Assembly (NCBI GenBank): GCA_017961625.1
Contig: JAGCWY010000133.1
Location: 1 to 64,000 of the forward strand
Direction of reading: 5' to 3'
Origin: Ruminococcus sp.
GTDB taxonomy: Bacteria; Bacillota; Clostridia; Oscillospirales; Ruminococcaceae
DNA length: 64,000 nt
The translations under genes and the position numbers were made by a program. This document shows, piece by piece, positions 25,067 through 31,420 of this stretch (position 1 is its first letter; each line of letters begins with the position of its first letter). The notes under the pieces were generated by a model. It searched no databases and was not told the origin of the DNA. It worked only from the letters and a program-made list of their open reading frames with translations.

Positions 25067-25226
25067 TGATGTATAGGTCACTGCATCATGTTCATTGCTA
25101 AGCAATTATATGCAGTTCTGTACAATGCTGAGCATTTAACGTGAGATTTACTGCTCATGCTAAGAGATAACGAAACTAACATAGGCTAAGCATTGAGAAA
25201 CGCTATGACTGGCTAAGCTAATGTAT
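25067..25226 (+). repeat. TATGTAT-like boxes bracketing array 2
   Basis: TGATGTAT at 25067-25074, just after scaffold S2, and TAATGTAT at 25219-25226, just after the last repeat, bracket array 2. Confidence 0.5.
25097..25219 (+). CRISPR. CRISPR-like short-repeat array 2 (GCTAAGCA)
   Basis: Repeats at 25097 (GCTAAGCA), 25127 (GCTGAGCA), 25159 (GCTAAGAG), 25185 (GCTAAGCA) and 25212 (GCTAAGCT), spaced 30, 32, 26 and 27 nt, with unrelated 19-24-nt sequences between. The core CTAAGC is the exact complement of the S2 P1 loop GCTTAG; the variant CTGAGC still pairs through a G-U wobble. Confidence 0.78.
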
Positions 25227-25262
25227 GCCTCCAGATAAAGTAAAAATCTAAACTGAATATAT

Positions 25263-25370
25263 GGGGTGACTTGACACCCCTGAACCGGGAGAGTATGTAT
25301 AGGACCTGAATTTCGGGCAGCAGATACACCCGGTAAGGTAATAAATTGTACACATGAAAATCCGTGTACA
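25263..25370 (+). ncRNA. Omega-RNA-like scaffold S3
   Basis: P1 is 25263-25268/25275-25280 (GGGGTG/CACCCC, fully paired) with loop ACTTGA (25269-25274). P2 is CCGGG/CCCGG (25285-25289/25329-25333) around hairpin CCTGA/TCGGG. The core ACACCCGGTAAGGTA is at 25326-25340. P4 is missing. The 3' hairpin is TGTACAC/GTGTACA (25347-25353/25364-25370) with loop ending AAAATCC. It is the most diverged copy, but all other helices are kept. Confidence 0.83.
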
Positions 25371-25379
25371 CGGTTCATA

Positions 25380-25530
25380 TTATGTATTTTACTGCAAGCA
25401 GAGTAGTGTAATGTCGCTATGGACTGCATGAGCATATTGGCAACTGCAAGCGTAGGCTGTACTGTTTTCCGGTAAGTGCGTTTGCCGGACTGCGAGTATT
25501 TAAGTAGAGCGGCTTGCTGCTATTATGTAT
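25380..25530 (+). repeat. TTATGTAT boxes bracketing array 3
   Basis: TTATGTAT at 25380-25387 just after scaffold S3 and again at 25523-25530 near the end of array 3, as in arrays 1 and 2. Confidence 0.5.
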
Positions 25531-25570
25531 CGCAATGTCAGTACAAGTACTATACATTGCATCGCAAGCA
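25394..25570 (+). CRISPR. CRISPR-like short-repeat array 3 (GCAAGCA)
   Basis: Repeats at 25394 (GCAAGCA), 25426 (GCATGAGCA), 25446 (GCAAGCG), 25492 (GCGAGTA) and 25564 (GCAAGCA), most preceded by ACT; a weak copy (GTAAGTG) is at 25472. Spacing is 20-32 nt in the regular part. The core CAAG is complementary to CTTG in the S3 P1 loop ACTTGA. It is the least regular array. A hairpin GCAATGT/ACATTGC (25532-25538/25555-25561) closes it. Confidence 0.62.
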
Positions 25571-25579
25571 GGCAAACAC

Positions 25580-26035
25580 ATGGATATGCATTATGACCGC
25601 AGGTATCAGATGTGTATGATGTGCCGCAAGGTGGTATTGACAAGCCTATTACAGGAAAGAAAGCAGGTGCAGCCGGTGAGATCATTTGAACAGCTTCTCG
25701 AAGATTTAGAAGTGTATGTCTATGAACAGACAGACAGGTTTGTTCCCGAGAAGATAAACGGATTCAATATTACTTTTGACTACGAATACACACAGGGCGA
25801 TTTTGTGTATCTTGTATTCAGAGCTGAGGATAAGGACGGACATCATGCAGGCGTGAGCAAGTCATATAACCTGACAGTGTTCCGCAGTATATGCAGTATG
25901 GCTGCTGAGCAGCAGGACGAAGATGCCGTGGAGCAGGCTTTGTATAACATAAAGGCGACGGTGCATGAAGATATGGCTATCCTGCTCCTCGATCTCATAG
26001 ATAATATAAAGCACAGCAAGGGCGGTGCAACATGA
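25580..26035 (+). CDS. Paralogue of 18624 C-domain, 5' end uncertain
   Basis: The reading frame is open from 25514, but that part is array 3. The first ATG outside the array is 25580, without a convincing ribosome binding site; 25610 is another option. The conserved domain starts near 25680 ('FEQLLEDLEVYVYEQTDRFV') and matches the C-terminal half of the 18624 protein. It has lost the zinc-ribbon N-terminus, so insertion of the TnpB/array unit may have replaced its 5' part. Overlaps the next gene by 4 nt. Confidence 0.6.
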   Translation: MDMHYDRRYQMCMMCRKVVLTSLLQERKQVQPVRSFEQLLEDLEVYVYEQTDRFVPEKINGFNITFDYEYTQGDFVYLVFRAEDKDGHHAGVSKSYNLTVFRSICSMAAEQQDEDAVEQALYNIKATVHEDMAILLLDLIDNIKHSKGGAT

Positions 26036-26478
26036 TAGAGATGAAGTATTTCCCTGATTTTATGCCGGGTGGGATAATTCTCGACCAGGGAAGTTATAAG
26101 GGGTTCAATTATTTTGCTGTAAATTATGGACCGCATCCCTGCGCCTATGTGGAGATACCACGGGGGCACGACCTCTACGGTGATGAAGGAAGTGTGCATT
26201 GTATTTCCTGCCATGGCGGTATAACGTATGTCGGCAGCGGTGATAATTTCTATCCGTATGACGGCATGGAGCACTGGTTTATAGGCTGGGATTACGCTCA
26301 TGCCTTTGACTATTCAGGGTATCATATGTTAGGGTCTGAATACAGATCTCCGTATTTTAATGAAAAGAAATGGACTACTGCCGAGATAGTACAGGAGTGC
26401 AGAGATGTAATAGATCAGCTTGTATCCGAGGTGAAAAACAATGATAGTATTCCGGGGCAGGAACAAAGTAACAAATGA
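26032..26478 (+). CDS. Conserved phage protein, 148 aa
   Basis: Has the pattern 'HWFIGWDYAHAFDYSGYH' and 'KKWTTAEIVQECRDVIDQL', which recurs in a family of unknown-function proteins of Firmicutes phages and plasmids. Coupled by ATGA overlap to the gene before, and overlapped by the next gene for 38 nt. Function unknown. Confidence 0.75.
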   Translation: MIEMKYFPDFMPGGIILDQGSYKGFNYFAVNYGPHPCAYVEIPRGHDLYGDEGSVHCISCHGGITYVGSGDNFYPYDGMEHWFIGWDYAHAFDYSGYHMLGSEYRSPYFNEKKWTTAEIVQECRDVIDQLVSEVKNNDSIPGQEQSNK

Positions 26479-26995
26479 ATACATTTACGGTGTTATTTAT
26501 CAGCGTGATAACGGGCAGACTTTTATAATGGATCATGAAGGTCATGTGACGGAAGTAGACCGCGAGACTGTGGCTATATCAAGCGGATTACAGGACGAGC
26601 AGGGCAATGAGATATTTGTTGAAATGTATGCCGGTGAAGATACTGATACTACATACCGTGAGGGTGAGCTTATACTTTACCAGAACGGAAGCAGGTTTGA
26701 GATAGGACGTATAAAGCGTATCGTCAATGACGGGGCCTTTGTATATTATCATTCGGGTGATACCGCGGCAAAGACTCCTTTTGATTGTATGCGTAAGCTT
26801 ACGAATGCATACACCATAGTACAGACTACTCTCGGGGGCGGTGAAACTTGCTCCGCGGAATTTGTATGCCCCGTATGCGGAAAGGACGTTCATGACCTGT
26901 ATCGCTCAGTAAAGTATCATTGCCTTATGTGCGGCAGCTGTGCCGCAAGTGCGGAATGGGGTGAGGGAACATGGAAGAATATTACAGCGAAATAG
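26441..26995 (+). CDS. YopX-like N-domain with zinc-finger C-domain
   Basis: 184 aa. ATG 26441 follows GAGGTG. The first 60 residues have the start and spacing of YopX proteins ('FRGRNKVTNEYIYGVIY'). The C-terminal 45 residues carry four cysteines (CPVC...CLMC), a zinc finger as in Lar-like restriction-alleviation proteins. The combination is unusual, and function is not established. Confidence 0.7.
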   Translation: MIVFRGRNKVTNEYIYGVIYQRDNGQTFIMDHEGHVTEVDRETVAISSGLQDEQGNEIFVEMYAGEDTDTTYREGELILYQNGSRFEIGRIKRIVNDGAFVYYHSGDTAAKTPFDCMRKLTNAYTIVQTTLGGGETCSAEFVCPVCGKDVHDLYRSVKYHCLMCGSCAASAEWGEGTWKNITAK

Positions 26996-27105
26996 GTTTT
27001 GAAGATAACTATGAGCATTGCTGGGAGACCGGAGATTACGACGGTCAGTACTGTGCCTGCTGTCCTCATGCAGGCGAATGCAGTGCAGGCGAAGATGATG
27101 ACTGA
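26971..27105 (+). CDS. Small Cys/Asp-rich protein, 44 aa
   Basis: ATG 26971 has GTGAGGG upstream and lies inside the end of the previous gene. It encodes an acidic peptide with 'YCACCPHAGEC', a possible metal-binding site. Overlap, ribosome binding site and composition support a real gene; function unknown. Confidence 0.58.
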   Translation: MEEYYSEIGFEDNYEHCWETGDYDGQYCACCPHAGECSAGEDDD

Positions 27106-27117
27106 TAGTACATATAC

Positions 27118-27207
27118 AGAAAAGCTCCCTGCGGCATTGACCACAGGGAGCTCTCTGCTTGAAAACATTAAGGGGATAAATGATTATTGTAGCAGGTTTA
27201 TGTTTTA
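27118..27207 (-). ncRNA. Candidate minus-strand small RNA A
   Basis: The consensus minus-strand promoter at 27208-27236 would start a transcript of about 90 nt. It would end at the hairpin AGCTCCCTG/CAGGGAGCT (27123-27131/27144-27152), which on this strand is followed by TTTTCTG. No open frame with a ribosome binding site is seen, so a regulatory RNA is likely. It runs toward the 3' end of the gene at 26971. Confidence 0.5.
27123..27152 (-). terminator. Hairpin terminator
   Basis: 9-bp stem with T-rich tail on the minus strand; it could also stop plus-strand transcripts from the island, though its plus-strand tail is weak. Confidence 0.6.
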
Positions 27208-27236
27208 AGTATATCATATATCCGGGACGATGTCAA
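27208..27236 (-). promoter_or_regulatory. Sigma-A promoter, minus strand
   Basis: Minus strand TTGACA, 17-nt spacer, TATACT. Its -10 side AGTATATCATA is shared with the minus promoters at 31295 and 31592. Confidence 0.8.
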
Positions 27237-27305
27237 GTCTGTCTCAGATACAAATAAGGTATTGACAGATAATATGCTGTCATATATCCATATATATGTT
27301 TGTCA

Positions 27306-27334
27306 TTGACAAAAAAGGCGGAATATGGTATAAT
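27306..27334 (+). promoter_or_regulatory. Sigma-A promoter
   Basis: TTGACA, 17-nt spacer, TATAAT; divergent from the minus promoter at 27208. It transcribes a short leader frame, a membrane gene, the radical SAM gene and those after. Confidence 0.88.
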
Positions 27335-27391
27335 AAACAGAGAACGCTGCACAGCGCTAAGGCTGTTTTACCCTTCATAAAGAAGGAAGAT

Positions 27392-27442
27392 ATGTTTTAT
27401 GAAATGTCAAGCAGCGAAAAGGTGAAAAAAGAAAGGGTGTAA
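27392..27442 (+). CDS. Possible 16-aa leader peptide
   Basis: ATG 27392 with AAGAAGGAAG upstream, ending at TAA 27440, 4 nt before the next start. Its end contains the GAAAGGGTG site of the membrane gene, so translating it could gate the gene behind it. Short and unconfirmed. Confidence 0.35.
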   Translation: MFYEMSSSEKVKKERV

Positions 27443-27446
27443 TATC

Positions 27447-27647
27447 ATGAAATTCAAAGTCAGAAACAAAGGTCTTTTCAGCATGAGCATATTTATGCTT
27501 ATCATTACGTTTGTGGGTATCATTGTCGGTGAGTACTTTCACGATGTAAAATGGCTGAAACACGTACTTGCTATCATATCCGGTCTCGGTATAGGTCAGG
27601 GTCTTGTCAGGTCGTCGGGCTTTGAGAAGAATGGTGACAGTAAATGA
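27447..27647 (+). CDS. Small membrane protein, 66 aa
   Basis: Two predicted membrane helices (about 10-28 and 36-53), basic N-terminus, GAAAGGGTG site. The stop overlaps the start of the radical SAM gene. It could be a holin-like or signalling protein; no family recognised. Confidence 0.7.
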   Translation: MKFKVRNKGLFSMSIFMLIITFVGIIVGEYFHDVKWLKHVLAIISGLGIGQGLVRSSGFEKNGDSK

Positions 27648-28414
27648 TGATATCTATAACTGAGAAGTGTTCCATGGGATGCTCTCATTGCATGGATAAC
27701 GCAAAGGCAGACGGCGGTCATATGACTATGGAGACTCTTGAAGCTGCTATGGACTTTGTCATACGTTATAATGTGCATCAGGCGCTTATCATTACGGGCG
27801 GCGAGCCTACGGAACACCCGGAGTTTCCGCTGATCATGGGATACATCATGGCAAGACTGCATAAGACGGGACAGCAATGCCTGCCGACTATAACGACCAA
27901 CGGCTTCTGGATACTCGAAAATGAAGAGAACATGAAGCTGGCTAAGAGCATTGCAACGGTCGATCCGCTTGTGAAAGTGCAATGGCAGATCTCTACGGAT
28001 ACAAGATATTATCCGAAGAAGCTCGATGTCACAAAGCGTATCTGGCGAGAGCCGGGGTTTGTTCTCTGCAAGGACTGCGTAGAGCATATGTATCCTCAGG
28101 GCAGAGCGAAACTGAATGGCTTTAAGCCTGATGTCAAAGCTTCCAAGTGCTATAACATACGCGCTGTGACGAAGCAGATACCTGCTCCTACTGTTGAGAA
28201 GATAGTATGGCAGCTTGCTATGCTCAGGAAGTTCTGTACGCCCTCTATACGCATCGACGGCGGTATATCCCTCGGGGAGTCCCTGCTTTGCCCGAAAGCA
28301 GCTTCCATATATGACAGCGAGGCAGATATCATTCAGAAGATAAAGGACTTCAAGTGTGACGGCTGTTATCCTCTCAATGAGAATTTAGCACCTTTATACA
28401 AGCAGTTTCTGTAA
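27644..28414 (+). CDS. Radical SAM protein
   Basis: 256 aa. Cys9-x3-Cys13-x2-Cys16 (CSMGCSHC) binds the [4Fe-4S] cluster that cleaves S-adenosylmethionine; 'IITGGEPTEHPEF' is the conserved GGE block. Later cysteine pairs (CKDC and CDGC) could hold a second cluster. The reaction cannot be deduced: no queuosine, lasso or sactipeptide partners are next to it, though a short upstream peptide frame exists at 27392. It overlaps the membrane gene by 4 nt. Confidence 0.85.
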   Translation: MMISITEKCSMGCSHCMDNAKADGGHMTMETLEAAMDFVIRYNVHQALIITGGEPTEHPEFPLIMGYIMARLHKTGQQCLPTITTNGFWILENEENMKLAKSIATVDPLVKVQWQISTDTRYYPKKLDVTKRIWREPGFVLCKDCVEHMYPQGRAKLNGFKPDVKASKCYNIRAVTKQIPAPTVEKIVWQLAMLRKFCTPSIRIDGGISLGESLLCPKAASIYDSEADIIQKIKDFKCDGCYPLNENLAPLYKQFL

Positions 28415-28446
28415 AGGAGCAGGATATGACAGAAAGGAGATATGAT

Positions 28447-28932
28447 ATGGAGAAAAATTGCATGATAAAAATAGACCCCGTAGGTATAGCTGTATTATTC
28501 CCGTATACTGACTGGACATCTATTCAGAAGTGCGTGGGCGGTCCTGCTCAGATATGCGGAAGGCTTCCTGCCGATGATGACAGTGATGGCTTTCCGTATT
28601 CTATATATTGCAATGAGGAATTCCTGTTCAACGATGAATGTGCATTTAATCCCGTTGCAAGTATAATATCGGAGCGGCCCATATACGGCAATGCGGCTGT
28701 CCTGTGTGACGGCTACGATGCTGAGGGGGAGTATGACAGTCTGCCTATGACAGAAGAGCACGCCTCAAGGATAATGTGCTTTATAAACCTAATGACGGAG
28801 CAGGACAGTACGCAGGATATAATAGCGGAGCTCCGCAGGAGATATGAGCATGAAAAGCCTGCTCCTCAGTACGAAGTAAGAGCTTTGAATTCCATAGACG
28901 ATCTGAAAGCACTTTTCGGGGTAGAGGAGTAA
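28447..28932 (+). CDS. DUF3846-like protein
   Basis: About 161 aa from ATG 28447 (AAAGGAG 7 nt upstream). An in-frame ATG at 28426 also has AAAGGAG at a good distance, so the start is uncertain. The pattern 'FNPVASIISERPIYGNAAVL' resembles phage DUF3846 proteins (an NPIA...IYGNAV block). Function unknown. The stop overlaps the next start (TAATG). Confidence 0.68.
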   Translation: MEKNCMIKIDPVGIAVLFPYTDWTSIQKCVGGPAQICGRLPADDDSDGFPYSIYCNEEFLFNDECAFNPVASIISERPIYGNAAVLCDGYDAEGEYDSLPMTEEHASRIMCFINLMTEQDSTQDIIAELRRRYEHEKPAPQYEVRALNSIDDLKALFGVEE

Positions 28933-29402
28933 TGGCAAAACTTATAGATAAAGACAAGCTCCTTGCCGGGATAGACAGTGAGATACCTGCTACTCTTATT
29001 TCGGAGTATAAGGCAGGACTTTTCAGAGCACGTCTGCTTATATCCGAAGCACCGCTTGTTCCTGCACAGGAAGTACGTTACGGCAAATGGGAGCAGCTTA
29101 CGGAGTATGAGGACGGCAGACATTGCCGCTGTTCAGAGTGCGGCAGAGAGTTTGAACTTGAAGTCGGTACTGCGCCTACCGATAAGTACAACCTGTGCCC
29201 TGTATGCGGCGCATATATGCAGCATGGCAGGAACAGGATAAGGCTCGAAGATTTCTGCGATATCCTGCTTGAAAGGCTTGGCGACCTGTTCGATACGGAG
29301 TTCGCGGAGCGCAGGAGAACACCGGCTATATACCGCAAGCTTATACTCAATACAGTGAATGAAGTGATAAAAGAATATGTACCGGAAAGGGATGCCCAAT
29401 GA
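28932..29402 (+). CDS. Zinc-ribbon phage protein, 156 aa
   Basis: Begins 'MAKLIDKDKLLAGI', then 'VRYGKWEQL' and two CxxC pairs (CSEC, CPVC) of a zinc ribbon ending 'CGAYMQHG'. This architecture is very common in Clostridia phages. A helical C-terminal extension follows. Function unknown. Overlaps the next gene by 4 nt. Confidence 0.8.
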   Translation: MAKLIDKDKLLAGIDSEIPATLISEYKAGLFRARLLISEAPLVPAQEVRYGKWEQLTEYEDGRHCRCSECGREFELEVGTAPTDKYNLCPVCGAYMQHGRNRIRLEDFCDILLERLGDLFDTEFAERRRTPAIYRKLILNTVNEVIKEYVPERDAQ

Positions 29403-29623
29403 GCTGGAAAAAAGAACATGAAGCGATGCTGAAAGAAATAGGACAGAAACTGTGTGAACTACGCAAGGAGCAGGGAATGTCCCAGCTCGACCTTGCTGTT
29501 GAAGCCGATCTTTCACAGACCTTTATTTCTCGTCTTGAGCGTGGAGCAGCCAACCCTACGGTACAGTCATTGCAGCGGATAGCGCATATACTTGGCAGGA
29601 AAATCACAATAGATATAATATAA
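29399..29623 (+). CDS. XRE-family HTH regulator
   Basis: 74 aa. Classic Cro/CI helix-turn-helix: 'IGQKLCELRKEQGMSQLDLA' then 'LSQTFISRLERGAANPTVQS'. Probably a repressor of accessory or lysogeny-like functions. Last gene of the island, followed by a terminator and then a late promoter for the tail tube. Confidence 0.88.
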   Translation: MSWKKEHEAMLKEIGQKLCELRKEQGMSQLDLAVEADLSQTFISRLERGAANPTVQSLQRIAHILGRKITIDII

Positions 29624-29625
29624 AG

Positions 29626-29656
29626 AAAGGCCGTCCTGAAAAGGGCGACCTTTTAA
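29626..29656 (+). terminator. Terminator after HTH gene
   Basis: Interrupted stem AAAGG-CG-CCT with AGG-CG-CCTTT around a GAAA-type loop, followed by TTTT. Ends the island operon. Confidence 0.7.
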
Positions 29657-29687
29657 TGTGTGGCAGATATACAGCCTGCTCCGTTCA

Positions 29688-29700
29688 AACCTTATATATC
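29688..29700 (+). promoter_or_regulatory. Late-promoter motif copy 4
   Basis: AACCTTATATATC, 61 nt upstream of the tail tube ATG. Confidence 0.68.
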
Positions 29701-29748
29701 ACTAAAGGCGGCAGAACCGCTAATTTGTGATATGAAAGGAATGATTCT

Positions 29749-30297
29749 ATGTTCACACCGCTCTATATGGGTACTAATCATATGCTCGGACAGGATTCGT
29801 TTGTGCCTATTATGGTGAATAACTTTGAGATCAGAGTATATAACATGGACGGCAGTCTCCCGGGAGAGTTCTCTACACTGCTTACAATGACTACCGACGA
29901 GGTGGGCGACATTGCAGAGGAGCAGGACAGCATTACTGTACATTACGGTAACGGTCTTATCAAGTTCCCTACAAAGGTAGACTATGCAGATGTAGACTGG
30001 ACACTCAACTGTTACTGCCAGCCTAATGTATTTGACGGTCTGCAGCAGTGGAGAAAGCTCTGCTACGACCCTGAGACTGAAAAGATGGGATTACCGTCAC
30101 AGTACATGAAGCTTGTATACTTTATTCGCTATGACGGACAGGGCAATCCGAAGCACGTTATTAAGTGCCCTGGTACCTGGATAAAGGGACTCAGCAGTTC
30201 CGGCGGAAACCAGGAAGGCGGAGAGATCGTAAAGTGCAGAACTACACTTGTTATCTCCAAGGCTATCTATCTTAAACCCGAAGAGTTCAATGTATAA
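29749..30297 (+). CDS. Tail tube protein
   Basis: 182 aa, the right size for a T4 gp19-like tube subunit, with 'GEFSTLLTMTTDEVGDIAEE' and the beta-rich body ending 'LVISKAIYLKPEEF'. It has its own late promoter and GAAAGG site. It forms the inner tube inside the sheath. Recognised by size, style and position before the chaperones and tape measure; separated from the sheath gene by the accessory island. Confidence 0.75.
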   Translation: MFTPLYMGTNHMLGQDSFVPIMVNNFEIRVYNMDGSLPGEFSTLLTMTTDEVGDIAEEQDSITVHYGNGLIKFPTKVDYADVDWTLNCYCQPNVFDGLQQWRKLCYDPETEKMGLPSQYMKLVYFIRYDGQGNPKHVIKCPGTWIKGLSSSGGNQEGGEIVKCRTTLVISKAIYLKPEEFNV

Positions 30298-30315
30298 GAT
30301 GTGAGGTGATACATA

Positions 30316-31104
30316 GTGAAACGATATATACGTGCTGCTGTATCACCCGATAATGTATTCGATATCAATGATACACATGCATCATATTATAATGAATTTC
30401 TGAAACCTGATGGTCTTAAATATATGCAAGACCATAAGAATCGTACAGGAGAGATAGTGTATATGTCTCCTGACGATTATTTCAGAGAGTGTGCTGAGAA
30501 GATATTCAAGATTCCTCAGAAAGCACTTGAGGAATCTCGTTCTGCAAATACAAGTGCTATTATAGAATATACATCGGCTATGAAGAATGGTGATGTGTTT
30601 CCTCTTCCTTATATTAATTATGCCGATAAGGGGCAAGAGGGTTTGCATCGTATGATGGCAGCTGGAGATGCTTTCGGATGGAATACTAAGTTTCCTGTCC
30701 TTATTGTTAAAGCTTATGACGATGAGTATGAACAGCGTTATAAGACTTATAACAAGATGCAGGATTATGAACGGTATGACTATAAGAAGGTTGTAAGACA
30801 AGCTGTAGATGCTATATCTGATTGGGATAACTTAGCTCCACCTGATGTTCTTACTCAGTTTGAGCAAGCTATCAGAGAAGCGGCAAAGAATCCTACAGAC
30901 CCTGATATCGAATCAGCCGATATCGATGTCAGAACGGAAGCTTATGAGCGTAATGGTAATGTCCGTATAAAGGTTTACCTTACTAACTTCAATGGAGTTG
31001 AAGAAGAAGAGTGGGTAGGCAGTAAAGAAGAAGTGTGGCTCGATGATATGTTTGATTTGTCTGAAAGCCCATTTGATGCTAATGATTATAATAATATGAG
31101 GTAA
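30316..31104 (+). CDS. ParB/Srx-like phage protein, 262 aa
   Basis: GTG start. N-terminus 'MKRYIRAAV' is typical of a group of Clostridia phage proteins. It contains 'YADKGQEGLHRMMAA' (about residue 105), equivalent to the GQHR signature of ParB/Srx folds. It is distinctly AT-richer than the tail genes around it, which suggests later insertion between tube and chaperone genes. Function unknown. Confidence 0.68.
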   Translation: MKRYIRAAVSPDNVFDINDTHASYYNEFLKPDGLKYMQDHKNRTGEIVYMSPDDYFRECAEKIFKIPQKALEESRSANTSAIIEYTSAMKNGDVFPLPYINYADKGQEGLHRMMAAGDAFGWNTKFPVLIVKAYDDEYEQRYKTYNKMQDYERYDYKKVVRQAVDAISDWDNLAPPDVLTQFEQAIREAAKNPTDPDIESADIDVRTEAYERNGNVRIKVYLTNFNGVEEEEWVGSKEEVWLDDMFDLSESPFDANDYNNMR

Positions 31105-31109
31105 GTATA

Positions 31110-31178
31110 ATGAAAGTTTATAGAAATTCCAAAAGAGGCATTAAAGCATCTGCTTCTTTTTCATCATATGATGCATGA
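31110..31178 (+). pseudogene. 22-aa N-terminal remnant
   Basis: ATG 31110 to TGA 31176 encodes 'MKVYRNSKRGIKASASFSS', a start typical of the MKRYIR.S-type phage proteins but ending at once. Probably a truncated paralogue of the gene before it. Confidence 0.4.
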
Positions 31179-31211
31179 ATATGAAACTGGCGAAATAGAT
31201 GAATAATAAAC

Positions 31212-31294
31212 GGAGCAGGCTATAAACCTGCTCCGTTGCTGTGTAATAGTTAATGGCCTAAAGTGAATGACCATTCCTATATAAGACCACAAAA
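31212..31294 (-). ncRNA. Candidate minus-strand small RNA B
   Basis: A minus promoter at 31295-31323 would start a transcript of about 85 nt. It would end at GGAGCAGG-N7-CCTGCTCC (31212-31234), which on the minus strand is followed by GTTTATTATT. No frame with a ribosome binding site is seen. It is divergent from the toxin-like gene at 31421. Confidence 0.5.
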
Positions 31295-31323
31295 AGTATA
31301 TCATGTATTACTTGGTTTGTCAA
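31295..31323 (-). promoter_or_regulatory. Sigma-A promoter, minus strand
   Basis: Minus strand TTGACA, 17-nt spacer, TATACT. Back to back with the plus promoter at 31331. Confidence 0.8.
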
Positions 31324-31330
31324 GGGCTAC

Positions 31331-31359
31331 TTGACATATATATGGTGACATGGTATAAT
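31331..31359 (+). promoter_or_regulatory. Sigma-A promoter of toxin-like gene
   Basis: TTGACA, 17-nt spacer, TATAAT; about 60 nt before the small hydrophobic frame at 31421. Confidence 0.88.
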
Positions 31360-31420
31360 ATACATAGAGAGTACCACATAGCGGTAGGCGGTTATCGTCC
31401 TCAGAATGGGGGTGATAGAT

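Noticed and set aside
24401..25570. Classical CRISPR or group II intron
   Set aside because: The repeats are 5-8 nt rather than 24-40 nt and there are no cas1/cas2; no intron domain V or reverse transcriptase is present.
24401..25570. TIGR array
   Set aside because: The short, regularly spaced repeats are reminiscent, but TIGR systems use Nop-domain Tas proteins and box-type RNAs; here the protein is TnpB-like and scaffolds of about 120 nt are interleaved.
25514..25579. Upstream TTG start for the gene at 25580
   Set aside because: It would translate the end of array 3, including a perfect repeat copy, and gives a sequence without similarity to the paralogue at 18624.
24413..25580. Short reading frames across the RNA-array segment on both strands
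   Set aside because: None has a ribosome binding site or recognisable protein, and the compensating stems show selection on RNA structure instead.
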